Origin: Flavivirga abyssicola
GTDB taxonomy: Bacteria > Bacteroidota > Bacteroidia > Flavobacteriales > Flavobacteriaceae
Assembly (NCBI RefSeq): GCF_030540775.2
Contig: NZ_CP141266.1
Location: 3,893,001-3,957,000, forward strand
Direction of reading: 5' to 3'
DNA length: 64,000 bases
Shown: piece after piece, positions 48,872 through 57,673 of the stretch
Layout: each line of letters starts with the position of its first letter
Numbering within the stretch: the first letter of the stretch is position 1
Position numbers and translations under genes: made by a program
Notes under the pieces: model-generated
What the model was told of the DNA's origin: nothing
Database searches by the model: none
What the model saw: the letters and a program-made list of their open reading frames with translations, nothing else

Positions 48872-48981
48872 TGCTCCTTAAAAACAATAAACAAACTATC
48901 CTCAAAGCTCAGTTCCACATCTAAAAAAATCCAATAAACATAAATTATAAGAATTAGTTTTCTTGCTTAAAGTGCTTTGAG

Positions 48982-48989
48982 TATTTTTG
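48982..48989 (+). promoter_or_regulatory. -7 element of the cmk promoter
   Basis: TATTTTTG fits TAnnTTTG, 18 bases before the cmk ATG. A TTG lies at 48963-48965 but with a short spacer (16). Confidence 0.5.
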
Positions 48990-49007
48990 GTACTTCAAAC
49001 TTAAAAA

Positions 49008-49703
49008 ATGAATAAAATTACTATAGCTATAGACGGATTTTCTTCAACAGGAAAAAGTACGGTTGCTAAACAACTAGCTAAACACCTAGGTTATGTGTAT
49101 GTAGATACAGGGGCTATGTATAGAGCTGTTACTTTTTATGCCATGAAACAAGGACTCATTGAAGAAGGAGACTTTAATGTTGAAGCATTAATTTATCAAC
49201 TACCAGATATAGAAATAAGCTTTAAGTTTAATGAATCTCTAGGGTTTGCGGAAGTGTACTTAAACGGAAAAAACGTGGAAAGGGATATTAGAACACTAGA
49301 AGTTTCTGGTTTTGTTAGTAAGGTAGCCGCAGTATCACATGTGCGTCAAAAATTGGTAGAACAACAGCAAAAATTGGGCAAAGATAAAGGTGTTGTTATG
49401 GATGGTAGAGATATAGGTACAGTTGTTTTTCCAGATGCTGAACTCAAATTATTTATGACTGCTTCTGCTGAAAAAAGAGCAATGAGACGATATCAAGAAC
49501 TTGTTAATCGTGGTGATAAGGTTTTATATGAAGATGTTTTAAAAAATGTTCAAGAACGCGATTATTTAGATTCCAATAGAGAAGATTCCCCATTGGTTAA
49601 AGCCAAGGACGCAATAGAAATAGACAATTCTAATATGACATTAGATGAACAATTTGATAAGATTTTGAACTTGGCCAAAATCACACTAGAAGGTTTAGAA
49701 TAA
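49008..49703 (+). CDS. cmk: Cytidylate kinase
   Basis: Phosphorylates CMP and dCMP to the diphosphates with ATP; cytosolic. 231 residues with P-loop GFSSTGKST (10-18), YVDTGAMYRAVTFYA, the NMP-binding insert and DGRDIGTVVFPDAELKLFMTA. It precedes no rpsA here directly, although rpsA lies 1.6 kb downstream on the same strand, recalling the frequent cmk-rpsA neighbourhood. Follows porQ. Confidence 0.96.
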   Translation: MNKITIAIDGFSSTGKSTVAKQLAKHLGYVYVDTGAMYRAVTFYAMKQGLIEEGDFNVEALIYQLPDIEISFKFNESLGFAEVYLNGKNVERDIRTLEVSGFVSKVAAVSHVRQKLVEQQQKLGKDKGVVMDGRDIGTVVFPDAELKLFMTASAEKRAMRRYQELVNRGDKVLYEDVLKNVQERDYLDSNREDSPLVKAKDAIEIDNSNMTLDEQFDKILNLAKITLEGLE

Positions 49704-49714
49704 ACCATATTTAA

Positions 49715-49741
49715 CCTTCTTTTTTTGATGCCCAAAGAAGG
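49715..49741 (+). repeat. Hairpin after cmk resembling the interspersed hairpin repeat
   Basis: CCTTCTTT (49715-49722) and AAAGAAGG (49734-49741) with GCCC in the loop region. It has the same plan as the repeats at 19209 and 32358 (TTTCTTTG, loop with CCC/CGTC, CAAAGAAA), but the sequence is degenerate. Confidence 0.4.
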
Positions 49742-49873
49742 GAGCAATTTCACTATTTTTTTTAAGATTTGACAAAAAATATTTTAGATATAAATCAATT
49801 ATTGCAATAAAGGTGTGTTAGTTTTTGATAAAAAGGCGACTCATTGTTTCGTATTAATCAATAATTATTTATA

Positions 49874-50578
49874 ATGAAAAGTATTTTGCCCCTATTACTA
49901 TTTGTTTGTTTAAACGGATTTGCACAAACAATCGATTTAACTGAGTATAATGAGTTTTTAAAAGACCATGTCTCTTCTAAAGGCGTTGTAAATTTTGACA
50001 AAGTTTTAAAAAATATAGATGAGTTAAATAAAATTACTCGTAGTTTTTCAAAAATATCTCCAAATAGTAGTTGGAGTAAAAGTGAAAAAAAGGCGTATTG
50101 GATAAATTTTTATAATGCTAATATTATAAAACTGTTAGTAGAACATTACCCAATTAAAAGTATCAATTATGTACAAAATGCTTTTAGCATAAAGGTGATT
50201 GATTATGCAGGAGGAAAGATATCTCTAGATGATGTAGAACATGAAATTTTACGAAAACTAGAAGATCCGAGAATACATTTTGCTCTTTATTCTACTGCCA
50301 TGTCGTCTCCTATATTGAAAAGAACAGCCTATGAAAGTGAGTCTGTGGAACATGATTTAGGATTAGCAACTAGTCATTTTTTAAATGATCCAACAAAGAA
50401 TAAAATAGGACCAAGTGTAAGTAAGTTGTCCAAAACCTTTCAATGGTATAAGGATGATTTTGCTAGTTTAGCTGATATGATAAATTTTATTAATAAGCAT
50501 TCTGGAGGTGCTAAAATTAATGCAAAAACTAAAATAGTGTACATGGATTACAATTGGAATTTGCATCGAAAAATATAA
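49874..50578 (+). CDS. DUF547 exported protein
   Basis: A 234-residue protein with signal peptide (MKSILPLLLFVCLNGFAQ). It matches DUF547: WSKSEKKAYWINFYNANIIK, SINYVQNAF and LEDPRIHFALYSTAMSSPIL, with a C-terminal MDYNWNLH. The family usually has a conserved Cys in the block H-F-A-L-x-C-A-x-x-S-C-P; here both Cys positions are Tyr/Ser, so any thiol chemistry is lost. Function unknown. Single gene ending in a perfect palindromic terminator. Confidence 0.85.
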   Translation: MKSILPLLLFVCLNGFAQTIDLTEYNEFLKDHVSSKGVVNFDKVLKNIDELNKITRSFSKISPNSSWSKSEKKAYWINFYNANIIKLLVEHYPIKSINYVQNAFSIKVIDYAGGKISLDDVEHEILRKLEDPRIHFALYSTAMSSPILKRTAYESESVEHDLGLATSHFLNDPTKNKIGPSVSKLSKTFQWYKDDFASLADMINFINKHSGGAKINAKTKIVYMDYNWNLHRKI

Positions 50579-50585
50579 GACAAGT

Positions 50586-50621
50586 AAAAAAGACTATTTA
50601 GATATCTAAATAGTCTTTTTT
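50586..50621. terminator. Bidirectional terminator, perfect 36-base palindrome
   Basis: AAAAAAGACTATTTAGAT (50586-50603) and its exact reverse complement (50604-50621). It serves the DUF547 gene and the convergent LysM gene. Confidence 0.9.
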
Positions 50622-50647
50622 GTTTCTAATTATAAGTTATTTTGAAT

Positions 50648-51028
50648 TTACAAATTAGGAATAATTAATTCTTGATCAGGATGTATTAAATCCGGGTTTT
50701 TTAAAATATCAGAATTTGCTTTAAAAATATCTTGGTATTTTGATGCTTTACCATAATATTGTACAGCTATTTTTCCTAAAGTTTCTCCACTTTTAACTGT
50801 GTGTCTGTGAAAAACACTTTCATCGGCAACTTTTATATCAGCTACAATATCTGTTGGGCTTTCGCCTCCAATTTCTTTTATTTTATCCCAAATAAGGTTT
50901 TTTTCATAAGGAGTATTCGCAGTTCCCCAAACCTTTAAAATGCCATTTTCCTCTTTTACATCACCGTTTTGAATGTTTAAAGATTCTCCCAAATCTAATA
51001 CTGATTGGTATTTTGCTCTCATAGTCAT
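50648..51028 (-). CDS. BON-LysM protein (YgaU/Kbp-like)
   Basis: A 126-residue protein. The first ~65 residues are BON-like (NGDVKEENGILKVWGTANT), and residues about 74-125 are a LysM domain (HTVKSGETLGKIAVQYYG, NPDLIHPDQELIIP). E. coli Kbp/YgaU, with the same order, is a cytosolic potassium-binding protein; a LysM can also bind peptidoglycan. No signal peptide, so the cytosolic Kbp-like role is preferred. Divergent from rpsA. An alternative ATG lies six bases inside the gene. Confidence 0.85.
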   Translation of the reverse strand: MTMRAKYQSVLDLGESLNIQNGDVKEENGILKVWGTANTPYEKNLIWDKIKEIGGESPTDIVADIKVADESVFHRHTVKSGETLGKIAVQYYGKASKYQDIFKANSDILKNPDLIHPDQELIIPNL

Positions 51029-51195
51029 AAGTGTTAATTTTAATAATTTATTCTGTTTACAATATAATAAATTTCTTATGTAAAATTTATTTATTTAAAG
51101 ATTAAGTTTTTATTCTATGTATTTTGACACAAAAAAATATAAAAGTCACATTCAAAGTTTGTTTATCAAAATTAGGCTGATTTACTGAAAATATG

Positions 51196-51203
51196 TATTT
51201 TTG
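51196..51203 (+). promoter_or_regulatory. -7 element of the rpsA promoter
   Basis: TATTTTTG followed by C fits TAnnTTTG. It predicts a transcript starting near 51209 with a leader of about 115 bases. Confidence 0.6.
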
Positions 51204-51222
51204 CACTCCTTTTAGCAAATCA

Positions 51223-51295
51223 TCGGAGAGATAAAAGGGATTGACTTAATAAATTAAAATAACACTTCTGTGTGTTAATTGCATAAATCTTCCGA
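51223..51295 (+). promoter_or_regulatory. Foldable rpsA leader, candidate S1 autoregulatory element
   Basis: TCGGAGAGAT (51223-51232) can pair with ATCTTCCGA (51287-51295), leaving one bulged G. This encloses a second hairpin, TAACAC (51260-51265) with GTGTTA (51272-51277), loop TTCTGT. The start codon follows 29 bases later. Ribosomal protein S1 controls its own leader in E. coli; a similar role here is inference. Confidence 0.45.
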
Positions 51296-51324
51296 AGCAT
51301 ACAGAATACAAATTTAATCAGCAC

Positions 51325-53157
51325 ATGGCTGAAAAAGCAAAACAAGCTGAAGTTGAAGCAACAGAAGCTCCAACAAAAGAAGCTCCAGTAGTCTCTGAAG
51401 CTCAAGCAAATCCAGAAAAATTCTTAAAAGAGTTCAATTGGCACAATTACCAAGAAGGTATTGATGAGGTTGATGATAAGCAACTTAAGGAATTTGAAAA
51501 ATTAGTAGCAGAAAATTTCGTTGACACACTTAATGATGAGGTTGTTGAAGGTACAGTAGTTCACATTTCTGATAGAGATGCAATTATTGATATCAATGCA
51601 AAATCTGAAGGTGTTATTTCTTTAAACGAATTCCGCTACAATCCTAACTTAGCAGTTGGTGATAAAGTAGAAGTATTAATTGATGTTCGTGAAGATGCAA
51701 CGGGACAATTAGTATTATCTCACAGAAAAGCTCGTGTCATTAAAGCCTGGGATCGCGTTAATGCGGCTCATGATACTGGTGAAATCGTTAATGGTTTTGT
51801 TAAATGCAGAACTAAAGGTGGTATGATTGTAGATGTTTTTGGAATTGAAGCATTCTTACCTGGTTCTCAAATTGATGTTAAACCAATTAGAGATTACGAT
51901 CAGTATGTAAATAAAACTATGGAATTTAAAGTTGTTAAAATCAACCACGAATTCAAAAACGTAGTAGTATCTCACAAAGCTCTAATTGAAGCTGATATTG
52001 AAATACAGAAAAAAGAAATCATTGGTCAATTAGAAAAAGGTCAAGTATTAGAAGGTGTTGTTAAAAACATTACATCTTATGGTGTATTTATTGACCTTGG
52101 AGGCGTTGATGGTTTAGTTCATATCACAGATTTATCTTGGTCTAGAATTAACCATCCAAATGAAATTGTAGAATTAGATCAAAAACTTAATGTTGTAATC
52201 CTTGATTTTGATGAAAACAAATCAAGAATCCAATTAGGATTAAAACAATTAAGCAAACACCCATGGGAAGCACTTGCAGAAGAGGTGAAGGTTGGTGATA
52301 AAGTAAAAGGTAAAGTAGTTGTTATTGCAGATTACGGTGCATTTATTGAAGTAGCTGATGGTGTAGAAGGATTAATTCACGTATCTGAAATGTCATGGTC
52401 TACACATTTACGTTCAGCTCAAGATTTCGTTTCTGTAGGAGATGAGGTTGAAGCCGTTATCTTAACGCTTGATAGAGAAGATCGTAAAATGTCTCTTGGT
52501 ATTAAGCAATTAACTCCAGACCCATGGACAGATATTACTGGTAAATACCCATTAGCTTCTAAGCATACAGGTGTTGTACGTAACTTTACAAACTTTGGTG
52601 TATTTGTTGAACTAGAAGAAGGTATTGACGGATTAATTTATATCTCAGATTTATCTTGGACTAAGAAAATCAAGCACCCATCTGAGTTCTGTGCAGTAGG
52701 AGATAAGTTAGAAGTTATTGTATTGGAGTTAGATGTTGAAGGACGTAAATTAAGTTTAGGTCACAAACAAACAACTGATAATCCTTGGGATAAATATGAA
52801 ACAGAATTCGCTTTAGAAACTGTACATAATGCCGCTATTGCTGAAATAGTTGATAAAGGAGCAACCGTTGAGTTTAACGAAGATATCGTTGCTTTTGTAC
52901 CTTCTCGTCATCTTGAAAAAGAAGACGGAAGTAAACTTAAGAAAGGTGAAACTGCAGAATTCAAAATCATTGAATTTAATAAAGAGTTTAAACGTGTTGT
53001 AGCGTCTCATACAGCTGTATTTAAAGCAGAAGAGGTTGCTAACGTTAAAGCAGCAGTTAAGAAAGCAGCTAGTGCAGCAGCAGAAGCTAAACCAACTTTA
53101 GGTGATGCTAATGATGCTTTACAAGCTCTTAAAGATAAAATGGACGGGAAAGCATAG
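51325..53157 (+). CDS. rpsA: 30S ribosomal protein S1
   Basis: Binds single-stranded mRNA on the small ribosomal subunit. 610 residues with an acidic 50-residue N-terminal extension and six S1 OB-fold repeats at about 55-115, 140-205, 230-300, 315-390, 402-475 and 490-560. Repeats 3-5 are the most similar (VKNITSYGVFIDLGGVDGLV, VVIADYGAFIEVADGVEGLI, VRNFTNFGVFVELEEGIDGL). The C-terminus is Ala/Lys-rich. ATG 51325 is preceded by a foldable leader and its own promoter, and a terminator follows. Confidence 0.96.
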   Translation: MAEKAKQAEVEATEAPTKEAPVVSEAQANPEKFLKEFNWHNYQEGIDEVDDKQLKEFEKLVAENFVDTLNDEVVEGTVVHISDRDAIIDINAKSEGVISLNEFRYNPNLAVGDKVEVLIDVREDATGQLVLSHRKARVIKAWDRVNAAHDTGEIVNGFVKCRTKGGMIVDVFGIEAFLPGSQIDVKPIRDYDQYVNKTMEFKVVKINHEFKNVVVSHKALIEADIEIQKKEIIGQLEKGQVLEGVVKNITSYGVFIDLGGVDGLVHITDLSWSRINHPNEIVELDQKLNVVILDFDENKSRIQLGLKQLSKHPWEALAEEVKVGDKVKGKVVVIADYGAFIEVADGVEGLIHVSEMSWSTHLRSAQDFVSVGDEVEAVILTLDREDRKMSLGIKQLTPDPWTDITGKYPLASKHTGVVRNFTNFGVFVELEEGIDGLIYISDLSWTKKIKHPSEFCAVGDKLEVIVLELDVEGRKLSLGHKQTTDNPWDKYETEFALETVHNAAIAEIVDKGATVEFNEDIVAFVPSRHLEKEDGSKLKKGETAEFKIIEFNKEFKRVVASHTAVFKAEEVANVKAAVKKAASAAAEAKPTLGDANDALQALKDKMDGKA

Positions 53158-53209
53158 ACTTCCTGAAATATATTATATGAGTCGTCCAAATAGGTTGACA
53201 AATCAATTA

Positions 53210-53239
53210 AACCGGAGAATTTAGTTTTTCTGGTTTTTT
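53210..53239 (+). terminator. rpsA terminator
   Basis: AACCGGAGAA (53210-53219) pairs with TTTTCTGGTT (53226-53235) allowing G-T pairs, followed by T to 53239. Confidence 0.75.
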
Positions 53240-53542
53240 GTTTTATAAGAGTTAGGTGTTTTCATATTAATACTCAAATACTGCCTTTTGTTATTATAAA
53301 TTCTATTTTCCTATTAACTTGTATTATACAACCCTTTTTTGATGATAATTAAATTCTGTTCTGAAATTTTTATTTCTATGCTCTATATTTTTTTTGAAAA
53401 ATAACTGTATAAAAACTACTAAGATGCTGTTGTTTTACATGTGCTTAAGAAATAAAACTATTTTATTTTTTAATTTATTAAGAATTTACGGTAAGTAATT
53501 AATGAATATTCCGACTTCTTTTTAAACCTTAAAATAAAAATC
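53240..53542. other. AT-rich spacer of 303 bases
   Basis: No gene or repeat seen. It must contain the promoter of the secreted protein at 53543, but no clear TTG-TAnnTTTG pair was found. Confidence 0.35.
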
Positions 53543-54388
53543 ATGATGAAAATTAGAATTTTACTTACTGCTGTCCTCTTCTTTACTTTTAATTCTTTAA
53601 TCTTTGCTCAAGGACCTCGATCTGCCGCTTCTAAACTAATACTCAGATTCGATGATGCTCCACAGGATATTACTTGGGAATTAAGAAACCCTAGTGGTAC
53701 TTTAGTGCAATCAGGAGGACCTTACGATGATCAATTTGCTAATAAAGTTGTTAGTTTTGAGTTTACTACTTTATTTGGCACTAGCCCTTTAACATTAACC
53801 ATTAAAGATTCTGCTGGTAATGGACTTCAAGGTAATGGTGCTTGGGCTATAAATACTGAGCGTTTAGCCCGTATAGAGGCCAGAAATGTTACAAATGCTG
53901 TAGGAAACCGAATTGCTAATGGCAATAGTAACTTTGGCTCTGAAACTACAATTACATTTGATCCTACAACTAGAACTAGTGATTTGGGTGAACTGGGAGC
54001 TTTGAGCTATAGAGATATTGATTTAATACAAGTATCTACTGGTGGTTTTTATCGTATTTTCGGGAGAAGATTTAGACCAATTAATATAACGATATCTTTC
54101 CCAGATGATAACACTCCGGATGATATAGAATCTGTTATAGATCTAACTGTTACATCTACATTTACTGGTAGAGCTACAGCAATCATTACAAGTCAAATAT
54201 CTGATACAGCTACTATTGAAATAAGAGATAATAATGGAGCCCTTGTTACAACAGAAACCGTAAGAATACGTGAAGGAAGATTTGGTACTAGAGTTCGTTT
54301 TAGAGATTTAAGAAGCGGTTTAAATATTATACGTTTACAAACAAATAACACCACAGGTATCATAACAAAATCCTTTATTGTTAGATAA
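53543..54388 (+). CDS. Secreted protein, candidate type IX cargo
   Basis: A 281-residue exported protein with signal peptide (MMKIRILLTAVLFFTFNSLIFAQ). Residues about 30-100 (ITWELRNPSGTLVQSGGPY, LTLTIKDSAGNGL) resemble a small repeat domain seen in flavobacterial metalloproteases. The last ~85 residues resemble a type A sorting domain: TATIEIRDNNGALVTTETVR, then a final SGLNIIRLQTNN and TGIITKSFIVR, close to the 'G.Y...L.T..G..T.K.I..' end of such domains. The usual YPNP start is not obvious. PorQ in this window shows the secretion system exists. No enzymatic motif. Single gene. Confidence 0.65.
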   Translation: MMKIRILLTAVLFFTFNSLIFAQGPRSAASKLILRFDDAPQDITWELRNPSGTLVQSGGPYDDQFANKVVSFEFTTLFGTSPLTLTIKDSAGNGLQGNGAWAINTERLARIEARNVTNAVGNRIANGNSNFGSETTITFDPTTRTSDLGELGALSYRDIDLIQVSTGGFYRIFGRRFRPINITISFPDDNTPDDIESVIDLTVTSTFTGRATAIITSQISDTATIEIRDNNGALVTTETVRIREGRFGTRVRFRDLRSGLNIIRLQTNNTTGIITKSFIVR

Positions 54389-54424
54389 TATTACTTCAAA
54401 TGTAAACTTTAAATAAATTATTTG

Positions 54425-54452
54425 AAGCCTTCAAGAAATTGAAGGCTTTTTT
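54425..54452 (+). terminator. Terminator of the secreted protein gene
   Basis: AAGCCTTCAA (54425-54434) and TTGAAGGCTT (54439-54448), 4-base loop GAAA, T-run to 54452. Confidence 0.9.
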
Positions 54453-54762
54453 GTTTTCATATCTCCTCTGAAAAAAGTTTCTTACTATGAATTTTTATTA
54501 CTTTTTTGAAAATGTTTTTTAGAGAAACCTATCGTGAGCGTATTTGAAACTATATGCTTCTTACAGAAATTATATTTTATTGTTTTACTTTCAATATTAA
54601 AAGTAAATCATTTGAAGAAAATTCTATATAAAGCTGTGTACAAAAGTTTTTGTATCTTGACAGAAAGATAATATAGTTTGTAATTATAAAGAAAGTAAGG
54701 ATGATGGTATATAAACTAATCTGAATAAGAATTGATGTAAAGAAACTTAAATAAACCAAACA
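54453..54762. other. AT-rich spacer of 310 bases upstream of the M14 gene
   Basis: No gene. TTTACTTT (54584-54591) and AAAGTAAA (54600-54607) form an 8-base inverted repeat. TGTATCTTG at 54653-54661 is one base short of a TAnnTTTG element. Confidence 0.3.
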
Positions 54763-56928
54763 ATGTACTTTTCTGTAGAAGAAATAGAAGTAGCTTTGCA
54801 AACTGCATCTACTAACTTTTCATTCATTCAAAGATTTGAGCTGCCTTATTTAACCTACCAAAACAGAACTACCCATGCTGTTAAAATAGCAAGCACTACA
54901 GAGGCGGGTAGAATAGGTGTTTATTTTGTAGCTGGCATTCATGGAAATGAGTGGGTGCCACCTGAGGCTTTAATTAATTTTATAGAAGTTGTGGCTGTGG
55001 CTTATCAAAGCAATAATGGGGTGACAATAGGAGGACAAACTTTTACTGCCGCTCAAATTCAATCCATAGTTTCTAATTTAGATATTTTTGTTTTTCCCCT
55101 GGTCAATCCAGACGGAAGAGAAAGGAGTCAAACAAGTCCTATAGGTACAGATTGGAGAAAAAACAGAAATTTTTCCGATGGACAAGGAGGTGTGGACATA
55201 AATCGAAATTTTGATTATTTATGGGATTTTCCTCTGTATTTTTCACCAGACGTGTTAGGGGATGATCCATTAATGTCACCAGAACGACCAATTGCTAACA
55301 GTAAAGATAAAGAAAGCTCGGTATATATAGGCAGTGGAGCAGCATCTGAAGCTGAAACTAAAAATGTAGTACATATTGTTGATGCAAATCCTAATATTCG
55401 CTTTTTTATAGACATACATGCTTCTGGCGAAAAAATATTTATAAATTGGGGTAATGATGAAGTTCAAACTTCAGATGTAAACATGAATTTTAGAAATACG
55501 GATTTTCATGGACAACACGGTGTACAAGGAGATGCCTATAAAGAATATGTAAATCCTGCTGATAACACGCTTAGAATCTCAATGGCAAATGCTATGAGTA
55601 ATGCCATTCAAAATGCTCACGGAAACACATATGATATTCAAGTCCCTTTTGAGGGAATAACTGTAGCGGGAGCTTCGGCCGATTACATGAACAGTCGAAG
55701 TTATGTAGACGCTAATTTGCAAAAGGTACATGGTTTTGGTATGGAATGCGGGAGTGGTGGTACGCAACCAGATCTTATTAAGCGAGTAGAGATAATAGAA
55801 GAAGTAACTGCAGGTTTAATTCAGTTTTGTATTGAAGCTACAAATTTACCTTCGGACATATATATAAGAGATAATTTGCAAGATTCTGGAGAAGAACCAT
55901 TAGTTGGTGGAGGGATTTCAAGAAGCCCAGATATTAATCATTTTCGTCAAGAACTTTTAAATCCTCAGGATTTTTTGGGGACTCCTATTGCAAAGCATCA
56001 GGGAGACTTATTTGAAACTGTTGAAATTGGGCAAACTAATTATATATATGTAAGATTACAAAATAGGGGTTATCGTGTTGATGATGCCGAAATTGATATT
56101 TATTGGATGTTGCCTTCTACATTACCTTCTCCGGCCTCATGGAATCTTATAGGAACTATTGTTACCGAAAATATTTTACCAGGATCTTTTAAAATAGCTG
56201 GTCCTTTGGAGTGGAATAGTATTCCGGATAAAGGGCATTATTGCTTTGTAGCTGTCATTGGTACACCAACGGATCCTAAACCTGATATAAATTCCATAAC
56301 AACTATTGATGATTTTTATAACCTTGTTAGACAAAATAGTAATATAACATGGAAAAATTTTGATGTTGATGATATGTTTGCAGGGGGAATGGCTACTATG
56401 AGTTTTCAAATTCAGGGTTGGAGTAGATTAGCACTTAATAGTGATCTCGACGTTGACTTATCTGAATTACCTGAAGGTACAGAGGCAGAGCTTAAAATAT
56501 TAAAAAGGATTACTGAAAATGCTGTATTGGAAAACCTTAGCATTAAAAAAGTTTCTAAGCTTTATAATTATTATTTAGTCACCCCATCAATGGTTTCTAA
56601 AATTTCAGGATTAAAACTAAATAGCAGTGAGAATGTTAAAGCGGTTTTAACTATTACCTTGCCTGAGAATATAGCTGATGGTGTGTATGACGTTGCTTTT
56701 ATTCAAAGCTTTAATGGTAAAGAAATGGGAAGAGTTACCAGGCGTTTAAATGTTGGAAAGTTTCCATTTGTGGCAAATAGAAATTCTAAAGAGGTACATA
56801 GGAAGAATTGTCCATGGATTCCTAAAATGAATTCTCTAAATAAAATTCCATATGGAGAATTAGAGTTAGCAATAAAGCATGGTTATGATGGTTGTCATAC
56901 CTGTCTTACAGAATTCGACCATGGTTAA
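54763..56928 (+). CDS. M14 zinc carboxypeptidase with Ada-like C-terminal metal motif
   Basis: A 721-residue protein. Residues about 5-355 form an M14 (carboxypeptidase A-type) domain with a complete active site: zinc ligands His60 and Glu63 (HGNEW) and His219 (DIHASGE), substrate arginines in DWRKNRN and DINRNFDYLW, and catalytic Glu328 (GFGMECGSGG). Residues about 365-660 are beta-rich and unassigned. The last 55 residues (H679, C683, C711, C714: VHRKNCPW ... GCHTC) resemble the Ada-type zinc-binding module found at the end of other bacterial exonucleases and nucleases. There is no signal peptide (MYFSVEEIEVAL). Single gene. Confidence 0.82.
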   Translation: MYFSVEEIEVALQTASTNFSFIQRFELPYLTYQNRTTHAVKIASTTEAGRIGVYFVAGIHGNEWVPPEALINFIEVVAVAYQSNNGVTIGGQTFTAAQIQSIVSNLDIFVFPLVNPDGRERSQTSPIGTDWRKNRNFSDGQGGVDINRNFDYLWDFPLYFSPDVLGDDPLMSPERPIANSKDKESSVYIGSGAASEAETKNVVHIVDANPNIRFFIDIHASGEKIFINWGNDEVQTSDVNMNFRNTDFHGQHGVQGDAYKEYVNPADNTLRISMANAMSNAIQNAHGNTYDIQVPFEGITVAGASADYMNSRSYVDANLQKVHGFGMECGSGGTQPDLIKRVEIIEEVTAGLIQFCIEATNLPSDIYIRDNLQDSGEEPLVGGGISRSPDINHFRQELLNPQDFLGTPIAKHQGDLFETVEIGQTNYIYVRLQNRGYRVDDAEIDIYWMLPSTLPSPASWNLIGTIVTENILPGSFKIAGPLEWNSIPDKGHYCFVAVIGTPTDPKPDINSITTIDDFYNLVRQNSNITWKNFDVDDMFAGGMATMSFQIQGWSRLALNSDLDVDLSELPEGTEAELKILKRITENAVLENLSIKKVSKLYNYYLVTPSMVSKISGLKLNSSENVKAVLTITLPENIADGVYDVAFIQSFNGKEMGRVTRRLNVGKFPFVANRNSKEVHRKNCPWIPKMNSLNKIPYGELELAIKHGYDGCHTCLTEFDHG

Positions 56929-57055
56929 TTTAATAATTTTATTAAGAAACTTATAAACCACATTAATTAGGACGCTGCAATTTGTAGTTTGGCTTCATAG
57001 GGTTATTTCCAGATAAAGATTGATCGATATGGTTTCTACTTCTAAAATTTTGCAT

Positions 57056-57063
57056 TATCTTTG
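57056..57063 (+). promoter_or_regulatory. -7 element of the pyrR promoter
   Basis: TATCTTTG fits TAnnTTTG; a weak TTT is at the -33 distance (57033-57035). The transcript would start near 57069, only about 22 bases before ATG 57091. Confidence 0.6.
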
Positions 57064-57090
57064 TGCTCCAAACACGTTTGGATAGTAAAT

Positions 57091-57630
57091 ATGAGTCAAA
57101 AAGTTTTACTTAACGCAAAAGAGGTAAACATCATTCTTCATCGATTGGCTTGTCAACTTATTGAAAAACACACTGATTTTTCTAATACCGTTTTAATTGG
57201 TTTACAACCTCGAGGAGTCTTTTTAGCAGATAGATTAGCAAAAATATTAGAAGAAGATTATAAAGTTAAAAACATTCAATTAGGGCACCTAGATATTACA
57301 TTCTACAGAGATGATTTTCGTAGAGGTGAAAAAACACTTGAAGCTAACACCACAAAACTTAATTTTTTAGTAGAGGACAAGAATATAGTCTTTATTGATG
57401 ATGTTTTATATACTGGACGAAGTATTAGAGCTGCCTTAACTGCTATTCAGTCTTTTGGAAGGCCAAACGAAATAGAATTATTAACGCTAATAGATAGACG
57501 TTTCAGCAGGCATTTGCCAATACAACCAGATTATAGGGGTAGGCAAGTGGATGTTATAAATAACGAAAAAGTGAAAGTAAACTGGGAAGAACATGATAAT
57601 GAAGATTCCGTTTATTTAATAGAGAAATAA
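57091..57630 (+). CDS. pyrR: Bifunctional PyrR: pyr operon regulator / uracil phosphoribosyltransferase
   Basis: Phosphoribosyltransferase-fold protein that in other bacteria binds pyr mRNA in response to UMP and has weak UPRT activity. I start at ATG 57091 (179 residues, MSQKVLLNAKEVNIILHRL...), since the longer GTG/TTG-type start at 57061 lies inside the promoter. The PRPP loop is VFIDDVLYTGRSIRAAL, with RGVFLADRLAKIL near the N-terminus. It heads the cluster pyrR-pyrB-58678-DUF3291-rnz. No obvious PyrR-binding anti-antiterminator is visible in the short leader. Confidence 0.93.
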   Translation: MSQKVLLNAKEVNIILHRLACQLIEKHTDFSNTVLIGLQPRGVFLADRLAKILEEDYKVKNIQLGHLDITFYRDDFRRGEKTLEANTTKLNFLVEDKNIVFIDDVLYTGRSIRAALTAIQSFGRPNEIELLTLIDRRFSRHLPIQPDYRGRQVDVINNEKVKVNWEEHDNEDSVYLIEK

Positions 57631-57638
57631 TTAGTTTT

Positions 57639-57658
57639 GCTAGAGGCTAGAGGCTAGA
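57639..57658 (+). repeat. Tandem GCTAGAG heptamers between pyrR and pyrB
   Basis: Two GCTAGAG units and a partial third (GCTAGA) in tandem, 57639-57658. Confidence 0.6.
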
Positions 57659-57673
57659 ATGAAGAAGTTTAGA

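Noticed and set aside
52030-52780. Repeated blocks at DNA level inside rpsA
   Set aside because: They reflect the S1 domains of the protein, not a DNA repeat.
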